A DNA stretch of 37,206 nucleotides from a virus (IMGVR_UViG_3300024433_000021:1-37206), one strand, 5' to 3'. Positions 13,492 to 20,126 are shown, counted from the first letter of the stretch. The notes: generated from the sequence alone by a model not told the origin. Made by a program: numbers and translations.

Positions 13492-16400
13492 TTACGCTTG
13501 GAATCCAATTTTAAGGTTCTGGAGTCCTGCTTCACCAATCAAATCAGCGCCATTTAATATGTGACAAAAGAACATCACTTCATCAGTGTTATCAAAGGTA
13601 AACGAAGGTGCTACGCTTGCGGCAGATCCACCTACTTCAAAGGTGACTACGCCGGCCGCACTTACTAACACCTTGACGGTTTGAGCGGTGGTGTCACCTC
13701 CCCACGCATCCGTAGTGTCTGTGGCAGTTTGACCACCTGAATTCAATTCATCCAAAATAACTACATTTGTACTAGAGGTAGTATCGAACATCCCTATACA
13801 AGCATAATCTGTATAGTTGGCTATGGTCGCATTGTTAGCTTCCACCTTTCTAAAGCCGATCACCATTGGAAGACATCCGCTCATATCTGTAAGATAAATT
13901 GTTGCTTCACAGAAAAATGCATCACTCGTTCCGATAGTATAGACATGCTTAGCGTTACTTCGAGCTCCGAAGTTATATTCAGCCCCTTCAGTAGCTACTT
14001 GATCAAGAGCTAAATCCAATCCGTTGGCGGTCATTCTAGGGGCGATGATGGTTTGTCCAGCTCCCAAAATGAATTGTTCCATCAAGCAGCCATCTTGCAT
14101 TGCCATGATGTTAACATCTCCCGTTGCACCTGTGGGAGCTGCTCCTGTATTAGCATTTGACTGCATAATGGGAGATTGAGTAACGGTAAGATCGGTTCCA
14201 GAAGAAAAGGCAAACTCAGAGTTAACTTCTTTAACAGTTCCGCTAAGAGTAATGTCTCCTGTACCGGCAGCAATGGTAGTAGAACCTGCTCCCGTAGTTG
14301 TACCGATAGTAATAACATCTGCTGTTGCAGCTGCCCCGATGTTGACGGTCTTAATACCCGTTCCTCCACCAGCAATCTCGACTGTTCGAGCTCCTGTTCC
14401 TGAACCAATCCTTACAGTTCCAGTGTTTACCCCCGTAGAAGAGATGTCATATGTAGAAGCAACGTTTCCTTCGAGTGTAAAATTCCCTGTACCACAGAGT
14501 AAATCAAGGCTGGCTGCCCCAGTCACTGTTCCCATTGTGATGACATTATCAATGGCTCCGGTACCGATATTAATGGTCTTAATGCCCGTCCCGCCTGTTC
14601 CTAAGTTAACAGTTCTAGCTCCAGTTCCAGCTGCGATAGTGACGGTCCCTGTATTGGCTCCTGTGGCCGAGATGTCATAAGTTGAGGCGACATTTCCCTC
14701 TAGGGTAAAATTTCCCGTTCCACACAAAAGATCAAGGCTGGCTGCTGCTGTGACCGTACCGATTGTGATAACATTACCGATGGCTCCGGTACCGATATTA
14801 ACTGTTTTAACTCCGGTTCCTCCCGTCGCAAGATTAACAGTTCGGGCTCCTGTGCCAGCTGCGATAGTGACGGTCCCTGTATTGGCTCCTGTAGCGGAAA
14901 TATCGTAGGTAGAGGCAACGTTTCCTTCTAAAGTGAAGTTACCAGTTCCGCAGAGTAGATCTAAACTGGCTGCTCCAGTGACGGTCCCAATTGTAATAGT
15001 ATGAGCAGCTGCTGAATTACCTATTCCAATTGCTCTAGCTGTAGTACCTCCTCCAATATTAATAGCATTAGAGGCATTGTCTTGACCAACACCAAAGGTG
15101 CCTCCAGTTTGAGCAAAAGCTCCTGCAACTTTGAGGGCTGAAAATGTAAGAGTACCAGCCGAATTGACTGTAAATATATCCGTTCCATCTAAAGCTTCTA
15201 CTATAAAATCCGTAGCTCCAGCAGAATCTCCTAAAGTGAGAACTGATCCTTGGCCGGACGCACACACAAAGTCCAGATCAATTCCGGTTCCAGCTTCAAG
15301 TCCTCCACTATCAATAACAACATTCCCTGTTCCTTTAGGGGTAAGAGTAAGATCAATATTGGCATTAGAACCGTCAGCATCTATATCGCTTCCAGAGATA
15401 GTAAGACCTGCTCCCGCACTTAGTGTCTGGAAAGAACCTGATACATAATCCGAAGCAGTACTCACAGTTAAAGTTGCCGCCAGCTGAGCCCCATTTGCGA
15501 AGGATACGCCGGCTAAAGTAATAGAACCTGTTCCATCAATTGCTGGATTATTTGCGGTGGTAATATTACAATTAGAGAGCTCTAGCGCCCCACTCGAAGT
15601 AAGATTAATAGCGGTCCCACTAGCTGGGAAAAAGTTTCCTAATACTATTACTCCCGCCGCATCTCCGGATACAGTAACTGTTTGAGAAAATAAAGCGAAG
15701 TTGTGAAAAATTGTTCCAGAACTAATCGCCACAGGGCAATCTATGAAGCTTAGATCAAACCTTGTATCCCCGTTAGCAGTAAAAGTTTGGGTTGTACCGG
15801 CTCCAAACTGACCATTGTTGGTAAAGATATCAGCTCCACCTGTATTGGTAAAAAATCCATCATTAGTACCTGCTGATCCACAATCATTGCAATTTATGGT
15901 TCCGGTCCAATTAGGGAGGGTGAAGGTATGGCCATTAGTGACAGCAAACGTACATTCTTCGCATGAGATATTAGTAGACCCGGCTGCTGCACTATTGAAA
16001 ATAGCAGTTGCATCTGTAAATCTTATTCCTCGGACAGTTACTACTCCTGAATTAGGAGGAGTATGAGTACCGGCAATAGTTACCGGAGACGCATCTTCAT
16101 AAATAATATTTACTAAATGTACTTGATCAAACAAGGTTAAATCTTCAGTATACGTCCCAGGTTGAATGTATACCATTCCCCCTCCCGCTACATTTGCTGC
16201 ATTTACGGCTGCTTGAATAGTGGTATATCCAGCCTCTCCGGATGACCCCACAACGTAAGGAGTTATTGGGAATCCTCCTTCAGCATCTCTATTAATTGTA
16301 AGAGTACTACCAGCTCCTGCAACTGTGAGACCGTCTCCTCCTAAGATATTAATATTGCCGGCAGTGGGCGAGATGGCTCCCCCCGTATCTCCTGTCAAAG

Positions 16401-16629
16401 TATCAACTTCGGAGGCCCCAGGACCCGCTAAAATCCATACGGCGTCGCCGCTAGAATCCAGTCCCCCATAAAAATAAGAGGTACGTGTATCCCCATTTTT
16501 AAAAATCCATACAAACCCGTTAGGATAATTCTTATCAGATGTAGTGGGAGCAGAAGTTTTAGTTATTGGATCGGGAAACACACTCACGAAAGGAGTTGTT
16601 AATCCGTATACTCGTTTAGCGGAGACCAT
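13492..16629 (-). CDS. Large tail fibre with beta-helix, tandem 76-residue repeats and C-terminal beta domain
   Basis: 1045 aa. Residues 1-120 are an attachment region (V-F-P-D-P-I-T-K-T-S-A-P-T-T-S-D-K-N-Y). Residues 120-400 are a beta-helix with V-Y-I-Q-P-G-T-Y-T-E-D-L-T-L. Three tandem copies of a 76-residue unit (D-L-L-C-G-T-G-N-F-T-L-E-G-N-V) follow. The C-terminal 230 residues look lectin-like (LamG type), tentatively. Start ATG 16629 after CACGAGG, which is part of leader element E. It is the first gene of the tail-fibre operon, divergent from the RHH operon. Confidence 0.8.
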   Translation of the reverse strand: MVSAKRVYGLTTPFVSVFPDPITKTSAPTTSDKNYPNGFVWIFKNGDTRTSYFYGGLDSSGDAVWILAGPGASEVDTLTGDTGGAISPTAGNINILGGDGLTVAGAGSTLTINRDAEGGFPITPYVVGSSGEAGYTTIQAAVNAANVAGGGMVYIQPGTYTEDLTLFDQVHLVNIIYEDASPVTIAGTHTPPNSGVVTVRGIRFTDATAIFNSAAAGSTNISCEECTFAVTNGHTFTLPNWTGTINCNDCGSAGTNDGFFTNTGGADIFTNNGQFGAGTTQTFTANGDTRFDLSFIDCPVAISSGTIFHNFALFSQTVTVSGDAAGVIVLGNFFPASGTAINLTSSGALELSNCNITTANNPAIDGTGSITLAGVSFANGAQLAATLTVSTASDYVSGSFQTLSAGAGLTISGSDIDADGSNANIDLTLTPKGTGNVVIDSGGLEAGTGIDLDFVCASGQGSVLTLGDSAGATDFIVEALDGTDIFTVNSAGTLTFSALKVAGAFAQTGGTFGVGQDNASNAINIGGGTTARAIGIGNSAAAHTITIGTVTGAASLDLLCGTGNFTLEGNVASTYDISATGANTGTVTIAAGTGARTVNLATGGTGVKTVNIGTGAIGNVITIGTVTAAASLDLLCGTGNFTLEGNVASTYDISATGANTGTVTIAAGTGARTVNLGTGGTGIKTINIGTGAIDNVITMGTVTGAASLDLLCGTGNFTLEGNVASTYDISSTGVNTGTVRIGSGTGARTVEIAGGGTGIKTVNIGAAATADVITIGTTTGAGSTTIAAGTGDITLSGTVKEVNSEFAFSSGTDLTVTQSPIMQSNANTGAAPTGATGDVNIMAMQDGCLMEQFILGAGQTIIAPRMTANGLDLALDQVATEGAEYNFGARSNAKHVYTIGTSDAFFCEATIYLTDMSGCLPMVIGFRKVEANNATIANYTDYACIGMFDTTSSTNVVILDELNSGGQTATDTTDAWGGDTTAQTVKVLVSAAGVVTFEVGGSAASVAPSFTFDNTDEVMFFCHILNGADLIGEAGLQNLKIGFQA
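14308..14991 (-). repeat. Three tandem 228-bp coding repeats in the tail-fibre gene
   Basis: Units at about 14764-14991, 14536-14763 and 14308-14535, spaced exactly 228 bases (76 codons). The first two encode nearly identical protein. The third has diverged in its second half (R-I-G-S-G-T-G, E-I-A-G-G-G). DNA similarity is high enough for slippage or homologous recombination to change copy number and so fibre length. A shorter, degenerate unit follows on each side. Confidence 0.85.
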
Positions 16630-16636
16630 TATTATA

Positions 16637-16669
16637 CCTCGTGTTGAGAGCCTAGATGTGGTTCAGGCT
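16637..16669 (-). promoter_or_regulatory. Leader element copy E (before the 1045-aa tail fibre)
   Basis: On the minus strand: AGCCU, GAACCAC, AUCU, AGGCU, CUCAACACGAGG, UAUAAUA, AUG. Five-base stem, 11-base loop and no second hairpin. CGAGG serves as the ribosome binding site of the fibre gene. It lies in the divergent region opposite the RHH operon, so it must be near the 5' end of the fibre transcript. Confidence 0.65.
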
Positions 16670-16724
16670 TTTATTTTTTATTTTCTTCCGTAACGATTTT
16701 TATTCAACAAAAAAATAGCAATGT

Positions 16725-16738
16725 GGTAAACATTTACC
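16725..16738. promoter_or_regulatory. Palindromic operator candidate upstream of the RHH gene
   Basis: GGTAAA-CA-TTTACC, a perfect 14-base palindrome 14 bases before the preferred start of the RHH gene. RHH repressors usually bind short palindromes or tandem half-sites in their own promoters, so autoregulation is likely. Confidence 0.45.
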
Positions 16739-16752
16739 TAAATGAGGAATTG

Positions 16753-16944
16753 ATGAGATATCGTCCCCGTGAGGAAGAAGCTAAGTCTAAAAAGATTGTG
16801 GTGAACGTAACTCCCAGCGATCACCAATTTTTAAAGATTTTAGCCGTGGATAACGGAATAACTATGTCTCAATTTGTCATTAGGGCTCTTTGTCATTATC
16901 TTAAAGAAGTAATGAAGGAAGACAGAGAAATAGAAACGCGTTAA
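16753..16944 (+). CDS. Ribbon-helix-helix (CopG/Arc-type) regulator
   Basis: 63 aa from ATG 16753, preceded by GAGGAATTG. An upstream GTG at 16723 would run through the palindrome and is less likely. K-K-I-V-V-N-V-T (residues 13-20) is the DNA-contacting strand. Then H-Q-F-L-K-I-L-A-V-D-N-G-I-T-M-S-Q-F-V-I-R-A-L-style helices (divided by the turn N-G-I-T) complete the RHH fold. Such dimers act as repressors or plasmid copy/partition regulators. It heads a short plus-strand operon and sits beside the divergent fibre promoter, so it could control the lysis or late switch. Confidence 0.7.
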   Translation: MRYRPREEEAKSKKIVVNVTPSDHQFLKILAVDNGITMSQFVIRALCHYLKEVMKEDREIETR

Positions 16945-16952
16945 AATGAAAT

Positions 16953-16965
16953 CCTCCAAAGGAGG
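16953..16965 (+). promoter_or_regulatory. Hairpin sequestering a strong ribosome binding site
   Basis: CCTCC-AAA-GGAGG: the downstream arm is the core of a near-perfect Shine-Dalgarno (AAAGGAGGTG) for the ATG at 16972. Pairing would hide it from ribosomes. Translation of the upstream RHH gene, which ends 9 bases before, would open it. Confidence 0.5.
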
Positions 16966-16971
16966 TGTAAA

Positions 16972-17070
16972 ATGGTTATAAATTATGAAGAAATTATTTC
17001 TGTCTGCATCGTATTGGGCCTTGTGTGGAGCACTATTCGCTGGAATCGTGAAAGTTTCAGGGGGCTCTAA
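16972..17070 (+). CDS. 32-aa membrane peptide with a strong ribosome binding site
   Basis: Begins at ATG 16972, six bases after GGAGG. It has a short acidic start (N-Y-E-E), one hydrophobic segment (I-I-S-V-C-I-V-L-G-L-V-W, residues 8-19), then basic residues (R-W-N-R-E). It overlaps the next gene out of frame from base 16985 to its stop at 17070. The strong ribosome site belongs to this frame, not to the next one. It could be a holin-like peptide or a leader whose translation feeds the coiled-coil gene. Too short to classify. Confidence 0.45.
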   Translation: MVINYEEIISVCIVLGLVWSTIRWNRESFRGL

Positions 17071-17374
17071 ACTCTTTGCCTTTTCCCATAGCTTAGATCT
17101 TCATGCTGATGAAGAGGCCATCAAGAAGGAAGCCGAGAGGCGAATGCGGCAGGACGCAGCCGATCGCAAAGAAGCTCAATATTGGAAAGATTATCACGAG
17201 CGTCAAGCCCGAGAGAAAAAAGAAAAAGAAGAGAAAGAACGCAAGCGAGCGGAAGAAGAAAAGCGTCGAAAAGATGAAGAAAAGAAAGCTTGGGAAGAAC
17301 ACAAGAGAGATATAGCACGTAGAGAAAAAGAGAAAGAGGAAAGAGAACGAAAAGAGCGTGAAAAATCTAAATAA
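16985..17374 (+). CDS. Exported or membrane-anchored charged coiled-coil protein (spanin-like?)
   Basis: 129 aa. Residues 1-24 look like a signal anchor (K-K-L-F-L-S-A-S-Y-W-A-L-C-G-A-L-F-A-G). From residue 42 to the end it is an almost uninterrupted Glu/Lys/Arg helix. That is the topology of an inner-membrane spanin, although the coil is unusually charged. Its ATG has no ribosome site at the right distance, so it may be reached from the start at 16972. Another frame in this stretch (17103-17315) encodes only basic low-complexity sequence and was rejected. Function is inferred from layout only. Confidence 0.55.
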   Translation: MKKLFLSASYWALCGALFAGIVKVSGGSKLFAFSHSLDLHADEEAIKKEAERRMRQDAADRKEAQYWKDYHERQAREKKEKEEKERKRAEEEKRRKDEEKKAWEEHKRDIARREKEKEERERKEREKSK

Positions 17375-17666
17375 GCCTTTAATCGCTATCTCTATCTTTT
17401 CAATCATGTTTGGTGCCGGAACTCTATGGGAGAAAAAGTCTCCTCCTCCTTCATCTCCTATTACAGATGATTGTGGATGTTATTGTCACAAGCTTCATGA
17501 AAAAGAAGAGAAAGAAATTCTGGCTCAGATTAGAGAAGATAGAATGCTCCTGCAAGAAGAAAGAGCAAGAGAAAGTGAAAAAATAATGAAGTCCCAAGAA
17601 GAATATTGCAGCCAACCTTTTAGAGTATTTCTAGAGGAATATGGCAATTGTGCTTTACCTCACTGA
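17358..17666 (+). CDS. Membrane-anchored Cys-rich/coiled-coil protein (possible lysis partner)
   Basis: 102 aa starting at GTG 17358, 17 bases inside the previous gene. Residues 8-23 are hydrophobic (I-A-I-S-I-F-S-I-M-F-G-A-G-T), followed by a Pro/Ser stretch, C-G-C-Y-C-H (residues 39-44) and a helix (L-A-Q-I-R-E-D-R-M-L-L-Q-E-E). The overlap of two small membrane/coiled-coil genes recalls Rz/Rz1 pairs, but no lipobox is present. No endolysin is next to it. Function uncertain. Confidence 0.5.
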   Translation: MKNLNKPLIAISIFSIMFGAGTLWEKKSPPPSSPITDDCGCYCHKLHEKEEKEILAQIREDRMLLQEERARESEKIMKSQEEYCSQPFRVFLEEYGNCALPH

Positions 17667-17767
17667 GGAGCACGCATATTTTAAGTCCTCAAGCACCTCC
17701 TGTTGATCCGTTTTGTGGAGAGAGTTTAAATGGTCTCTAAGAAGAAAAATCGCTTCTATGAAGGTTA

Positions 17768-17785
17768 TTCTTTCATCAGAAAGAA
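17768..17785. terminator. Hairpin between convergent genes
   Basis: TTCTTTC-ATCA-GAAAGAA, seven base pairs with a 4-base loop, in the gap between the plus gene ending at 17666 and the minus gene ending at 17800. There is no clear U-tract, so terminator function is uncertain. A second weak repeat (TGAGGA/TCCTCA, 17664-17691) overlaps the plus stop codon. Confidence 0.3.
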
Positions 17786-17799
17786 CGATGTCCAAAGTC

Positions 17800-18018
17800 T
17801 CATCCATCGTTACACTCCTTTTGGAGCAGTTTTAGGACTTGGGAAAGGGACTCAGATAATGTCTGAATCTTGTCTTCTTGTTCTTTCCATCTCCGAAATA
17901 TCCCCTTGCGAAGATTACTTTGCTGCTCTTCCAGCTTTCTAATTTTTTCTCCATGTAAAAAGTCTGCTGTAAGAGGTCCCTCAAACATATCCATTTGCTG
18001 AATTGATAGTTGTTCCAT
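17800..18018 (-). CDS. Small coiled-coil protein downstream of the resolvase
   Basis: 72 aa from ATG 18018, chosen over an ATG five codons upstream because GGAG sits seven bases before it. Residues 28-70 are a continuous helix with heptad spacing (I-R-K-L-E-E-Q-Q, then I-Q-T-L-S-E-S-L-S-Q-V-L-K-L-L). No family recognised. A perfect TATAAT lies upstream, in the gap after the resolvase stop, so it may have its own promoter. Confidence 0.55.
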   Translation of the reverse strand: MEQLSIQQMDMFEGPLTADFLHGEKIRKLEEQQSNLRKGIFRRWKEQEDKIQTLSESLSQVLKLLQKECNDG

Positions 18019-18059
18019 GTTTACTCCAAACAAAAATTTAACTTATTTCTTACATAATA

Positions 18060-18065
18060 ATTATA
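18060..18065 (-). promoter_or_regulatory. Consensus -10 box before the coiled-coil gene
   Basis: Minus-strand TATAAT directly after the resolvase stop codon and about 40 bases before the next ATG. The matching -35 region would lie in the resolvase 3' end and is weak (AGCAAA at 17-base spacing). Confidence 0.3.
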
Positions 18066-18632
18066 CTACAATAGGGATTTATTTGCTCTCTTTATGTAAT
18101 TAAAAAGAGTAGTTTTCCCAATCCCGTACATTAATCGGATTTCCATTAAACTTAATCTTTTTTCATTGTAGATTTGGATCATGCGTTTGACCTGTTTTTC
18201 TGTCAGTTTTGGGGGACGCCCCCCTTTTCTTCCTCGGGCGCGAGCCCCCTCTAATCCTTTGAGGGTTCTTTCACGGATAAGATTTCTCTCAGCTTCCGCC
18301 ATCGCAGCCATGATAGAGTACATCAATTTGCCCGCTGAGGTAGAAGTATCCATGTCTAAGGATAATACGTGGATATGAATATTTTCTTTCTCCCATTCTT
18401 CTAGCAATCTCAGCAACAGACTGCTAGTTCTTCCCAACCTATCTAAAGAAGTGAGTGTCACCACATCTCCAGGTCTTAGGTGGGTCTGTAAGTGGAGAAA
18501 ACCTGGACGAGAGGATTTACTTCCCGTAACCACATCACTAAATATTTTTTCACATCCAGCATTTTCTAAATTTGCGATCTGATTTTCTAAAGATTGTTCA
18601 GGAGTAGAAACACGAGCATATCCAAATTTCAT
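18066..18632 (-). CDS. Serine recombinase of the resolvase/invertase family
   Basis: 188 aa. The N-terminal catalytic domain has Y-A-R-V-S9-T (nucleophile S9), R42-P-G-F and D64-R-L-G-R68, followed by the long E helix (M-A-A-M-A-E-A-E-R-N-L-I-R-E-R-T). G-R-P-P-K-L-T then leads into a Hin-like HTH (residues 145-186). Length and order are those of Tn3 resolvases, DNA invertases and plasmid multimer resolvases. No transposase or inverted repeats flank it. Start ATG 18632 after AGAGGAC. The adjacent gene-free region upstream is where a res site would be expected. Dimer resolution of a circular prophage or fibre-gene rearrangement are possible roles. Confidence 0.85.
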   Translation of the reverse strand: MKFGYARVSTPEQSLENQIANLENAGCEKIFSDVVTGSKSSRPGFLHLQTHLRPGDVVTLTSLDRLGRTSSLLLRLLEEWEKENIHIHVLSLDMDTSTSAGKLMYSIMAAMAEAERNLIRERTLKGLEGARARGRKGGRPPKLTEKQVKRMIQIYNEKRLSLMEIRLMYGIGKTTLFNYIKRANKSLL

Positions 18633-18800
18633 TTTTGTCCTCTAAAAGCAGTTCATAAACTATAGAATAGCAACCTTAAAGGATCTTAGATTTAAGAACC
18701 AGTTTTTAAAAGTGTCCACCCCCGTGCCGACATAAAAATTAGACTTTGTGCATTCCGTTCCTTTATGGGCGTATAGTGAACTGCGGGATTCGTAGATTTA

Positions 18801-18837
18801 ATCGGACGGTCTGATTATTAATGGGACGGTCTGATTA
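18801..18837. repeat. Two direct repeats, 20-bp period (iteron-like)
   Basis: ATSGGACGGTCTGATTA (S is C or G) at 18801-18817 and 18821-18837. Fourteen bases (GGACGGTCTGATTA) are identical. The 20-base spacing is close to two helical turns, as in iterons bound cooperatively on one DNA face. A degenerate third match begins near 18971. Confidence 0.7.
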
Positions 18838-18841
18838 GAGA

Positions 18842-18922
18842 AGGGGTACCTCTCTATGAAAAAACAGAGCAAAGAGGGGGTATTAATTTTGACTAGGGGG
18901 GTAGTCAAAAAAAGAGGGGGTA
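18842..18922 (+). repeat. Four G-run motifs (G4-6 followed by TA)
   Basis: AGGGGTA (18842), GAGGGGGTA (18874), TAGGGGGGTA (18894) and GAGGGGGTA (18914). The last three start at exact 20-base intervals, the same period as the neighbouring direct repeats. All G-runs are on the plus strand. A G-quadruplex is conceivable but the loops are long. Protein sites on one helical face fit better. Confidence 0.6.
18887..18910. repeat. Inverted repeat with six-G loop
   Basis: TTTTGACTA and TAGTCAAAA (nine-base perfect arms) flank GGGGGG. It is centred on the third G-run of the series. It would place an all-G loop on one strand and an all-C loop on the other if extruded. Confidence 0.65.
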
Positions 18923-19078
18923 GAATTCTAGCGGGTCTTTTTAAAAAAAACACTACCCTTTTTTAGTGGAGATGGACGGAACGATCTTTTTAATCTACAA
19001 ATTCGGGTTTTCTCATAGAGGAAAAAACAAAAAACAGGTATTCTGTCTTCAAATAGAATTCTTTCGGAGAATAATAAA

Positions 19079-19321
19079 ATGTCCTGGAACAGATACGGTG
19101 AGGAGCAACCCCCATTAAACCAGCTAGTTATTTTTTTGAGAGAAGGAAAAGAAAAATATTCTATTGGATCTTTACAAGAAAGTTATGAAGAAGAAGAAGA
19201 CGGAAGAGTTGTGGGACTTTACTGGGTAACCCAATTCTCCTCCATGTATTCTCCTTCGGGAAATGATCACTGGTTGACTTTTCCTTACCTTAAAATAACT
19301 CAGACCAAAGAATTCAAATAA
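19079..19321 (+). CDS. DUF551-like protein (second copy)
   Basis: 80 aa. It follows the DUF551 layout: W-x-x-Y-G-E-E-Q-P-P at residues 3-12, a central Y-S-I-G-S strand and D-H-W-L-T-F-P near the C-terminus. Start ATG 19079. The CGGAG ribosome site sits in the loop of a small hairpin (ATTCT/AGAAT). First gene after the gene-free region. Function unknown. Confidence 0.65.
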   Translation: MSWNRYGEEQPPLNQLVIFLREGKEKYSIGSLQESYEEEEDGRVVGLYWVTQFSSMYSPSGNDHWLTFPYLKITQTKEFK

Positions 19322-19326
19322 TGGAA

Positions 19327-19355
19327 TTGAAAAAAAAACTTGAACTCTATATCTT
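19327..19355 (+). promoter_or_regulatory. Predicted promoter for the beta-barrel gene
   Basis: TTGAAA (19327-19332), a 17-base spacer with an A-tract, then TATCTT (19350-19355), 26 bases before the GTG start at 19381. Hexamers match the sigma70 consensus at five and four of six positions. Confidence 0.45.
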
Positions 19356-19380
19356 TAAACCAATTTTTTAAGGACCACAC

Positions 19381-19905
19381 GTGAAAAAAATATCTCTATC
19401 GCTTATGCTTTCTCTCTTTGCACTATTCATCAATGGTTATGCTGAAGAAAATACTCCAAAATCTGAATTGTCTTTGGCTCTTTCCCGACACTCTCCTTAC
19501 ATCTCATATGACATATCAAGAGAAGAAGCTGGGATTGGATATCGCTATCAGCGCAACATTTTTATGTACGATTTCCATGGGACCTATAAGTTTCTGAATC
19601 TTTCATGGACTCATGGACATCTTACCAGCCTATCTTTTCACTTTCTTTCCATCGCAAAAGAAACTCCCTCATTTCTGTTCTATACTGGAGTAGGGGTAAG
19701 AGGAGAATTTTACTCCCTTAAGAATTCTTCTTACCGCAGAAAGGACCGCTTTTGTTGGTCCCCATCGTTTTGTTGGGGTTATTCTTTCAAGAGGAAGGAG
19801 GGACCTTCTCCGTTTGCGGAAATTTATTATATCCCTACTCGATTTTATAGAGGTACCCACGACCAGATCAATAAAATTGGGCTAAAAGTAGGGGTTTTGT
19901 ACTAA
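19381..19905 (+). CDS. Exported protein with beta-barrel (outer-membrane) character
   Basis: 174 aa from GTG 19381 after AAGGACC. Residues 1-21 form a signal peptide (K-K-I-S-L-S-L-M-L-S-L-F-A-L-F-I-N-G-Y-A). The mature part has alternating aromatic strands (G-I-G-Y-R-Y-Q-R-N, F-L-F-Y-T-G-V-G-V-R-G-E-F-Y, S-P-F-A-E-I-Y-Y-I-P) and ends in an aromatic residue after K-V-G-V-L, as outer-membrane barrels do. It has its own predicted promoter and a strong terminator, which is the moron layout. Possible roles are superinfection exclusion or altering the lysogen surface. No family is recognised, so this is inference from topology. Confidence 0.65.
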   Translation: MKKISLSLMLSLFALFINGYAEENTPKSELSLALSRHSPYISYDISREEAGIGYRYQRNIFMYDFHGTYKFLNLSWTHGHLTSLSFHFLSIAKETPSFLFYTGVGVRGEFYSLKNSSYRRKDRFCWSPSFCWGYSFKRKEGPSPFAEIYYIPTRFYRGTHDQINKIGLKVGVLY

Positions 19906-19961
19906 CTTGGTGGGGAGAACCCAAAGTTGATGTCCAGAGGGCGTCTCTCGTGCGCTATCTG

Positions 19962-19990
19962 AAGGGGAGTGGTATACTCCCCTTATTTTT
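19962..19990 (+). terminator. Rho-independent terminator after the beta-barrel gene
   Basis: AAGGGGAGT (19962-19970), loop GGTAT, ACTCCCCTT (19976-19984), then ATTTTTAT. Nine perfect base pairs and a T-run on the plus strand. A weaker imperfect repeat (AACTTGGT/ACCCAAAGTT) lies just before it. Confidence 0.85.
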
Positions 19991-20060
19991 ATAATAATCT
20001 CTTTATATCGCTTTTAAGTGACCTTGTGGTAGAATATGGTAAAATAAGGAGAATTAAAGG

Positions 20061-20126
20061 ATGGTAGAAGGAATCATAACTTTTTTCGCTTTCTTAGTCC
20101 CCATAGTATGGTTGTGCAACGACTAA
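20061..20126 (+). CDS. 21-aa membrane microprotein
   Basis: M-V-E-G then I-I-T-F-F-A-F-L-V-P-I-V-W-L, ending C-N-D. It is a single hydrophobic segment, preceded by AAGGAG ten bases upstream. It lies after the plus-strand terminator and six bases from the convergent ejection gene. Its size resembles phage or bacterial membrane microproteins. It may be spurious. Confidence 0.35.
   Translation: MVEGIITFFAFLVPIVWLCND

Larger units (their letters stand above)
18633..19078. other. Gene-free control region with iterons, G-runs and palindromes
   Basis: 446 bases without a plausible gene. From left to right it holds CTTAAA/TTTAAG (18675-18696), a pair of 17-base direct repeats (18801-18837), a hairpin TAGAG/CTCTA (18836-18856), four A/G-G4-6-TA runs, a palindrome with a G6 loop (18887-18910) and CACTA/TAGTG (18951-18968). 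It lies between the resolvase and an accessory operon. Candidates are a resolvase site, a replication origin, a partition site or the packaging start. Confidence 0.6.

Noticed and set aside
14308-14991. CRISPR-like periodic repeats
   Set aside because: The period is 228 bases, the units are coding throughout, and there are no unique spacers.
14176-15448. Plus-strand and alternate minus-strand ORFs of up to 142 codons over the fibre repeats
   Set aside because: They repeat with the 228-bp period of the real gene and have shadow composition.
16637-16690. Plus-strand terminator (AGCCT/AGGCT then T-rich run)
   Set aside because: No plus-strand gene ends here. The stem is copy E of the leader element, read on the minus strand.
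17730-17942. 70-codon plus-strand ORF
   Set aside because: Antisense to the better-supported coiled-coil gene, which has a ribosome site.
18066-18632. Transposon (Tn3-type) carrying the resolvase
   Set aside because: No transposase, terminal inverted repeats or target duplication seen.
18842-18922. G-quadruplex
   Set aside because: Four G-runs exist but loops of about 14-28 bases make a stable fold unlikely. The 20-base phasing suggests protein sites instead.
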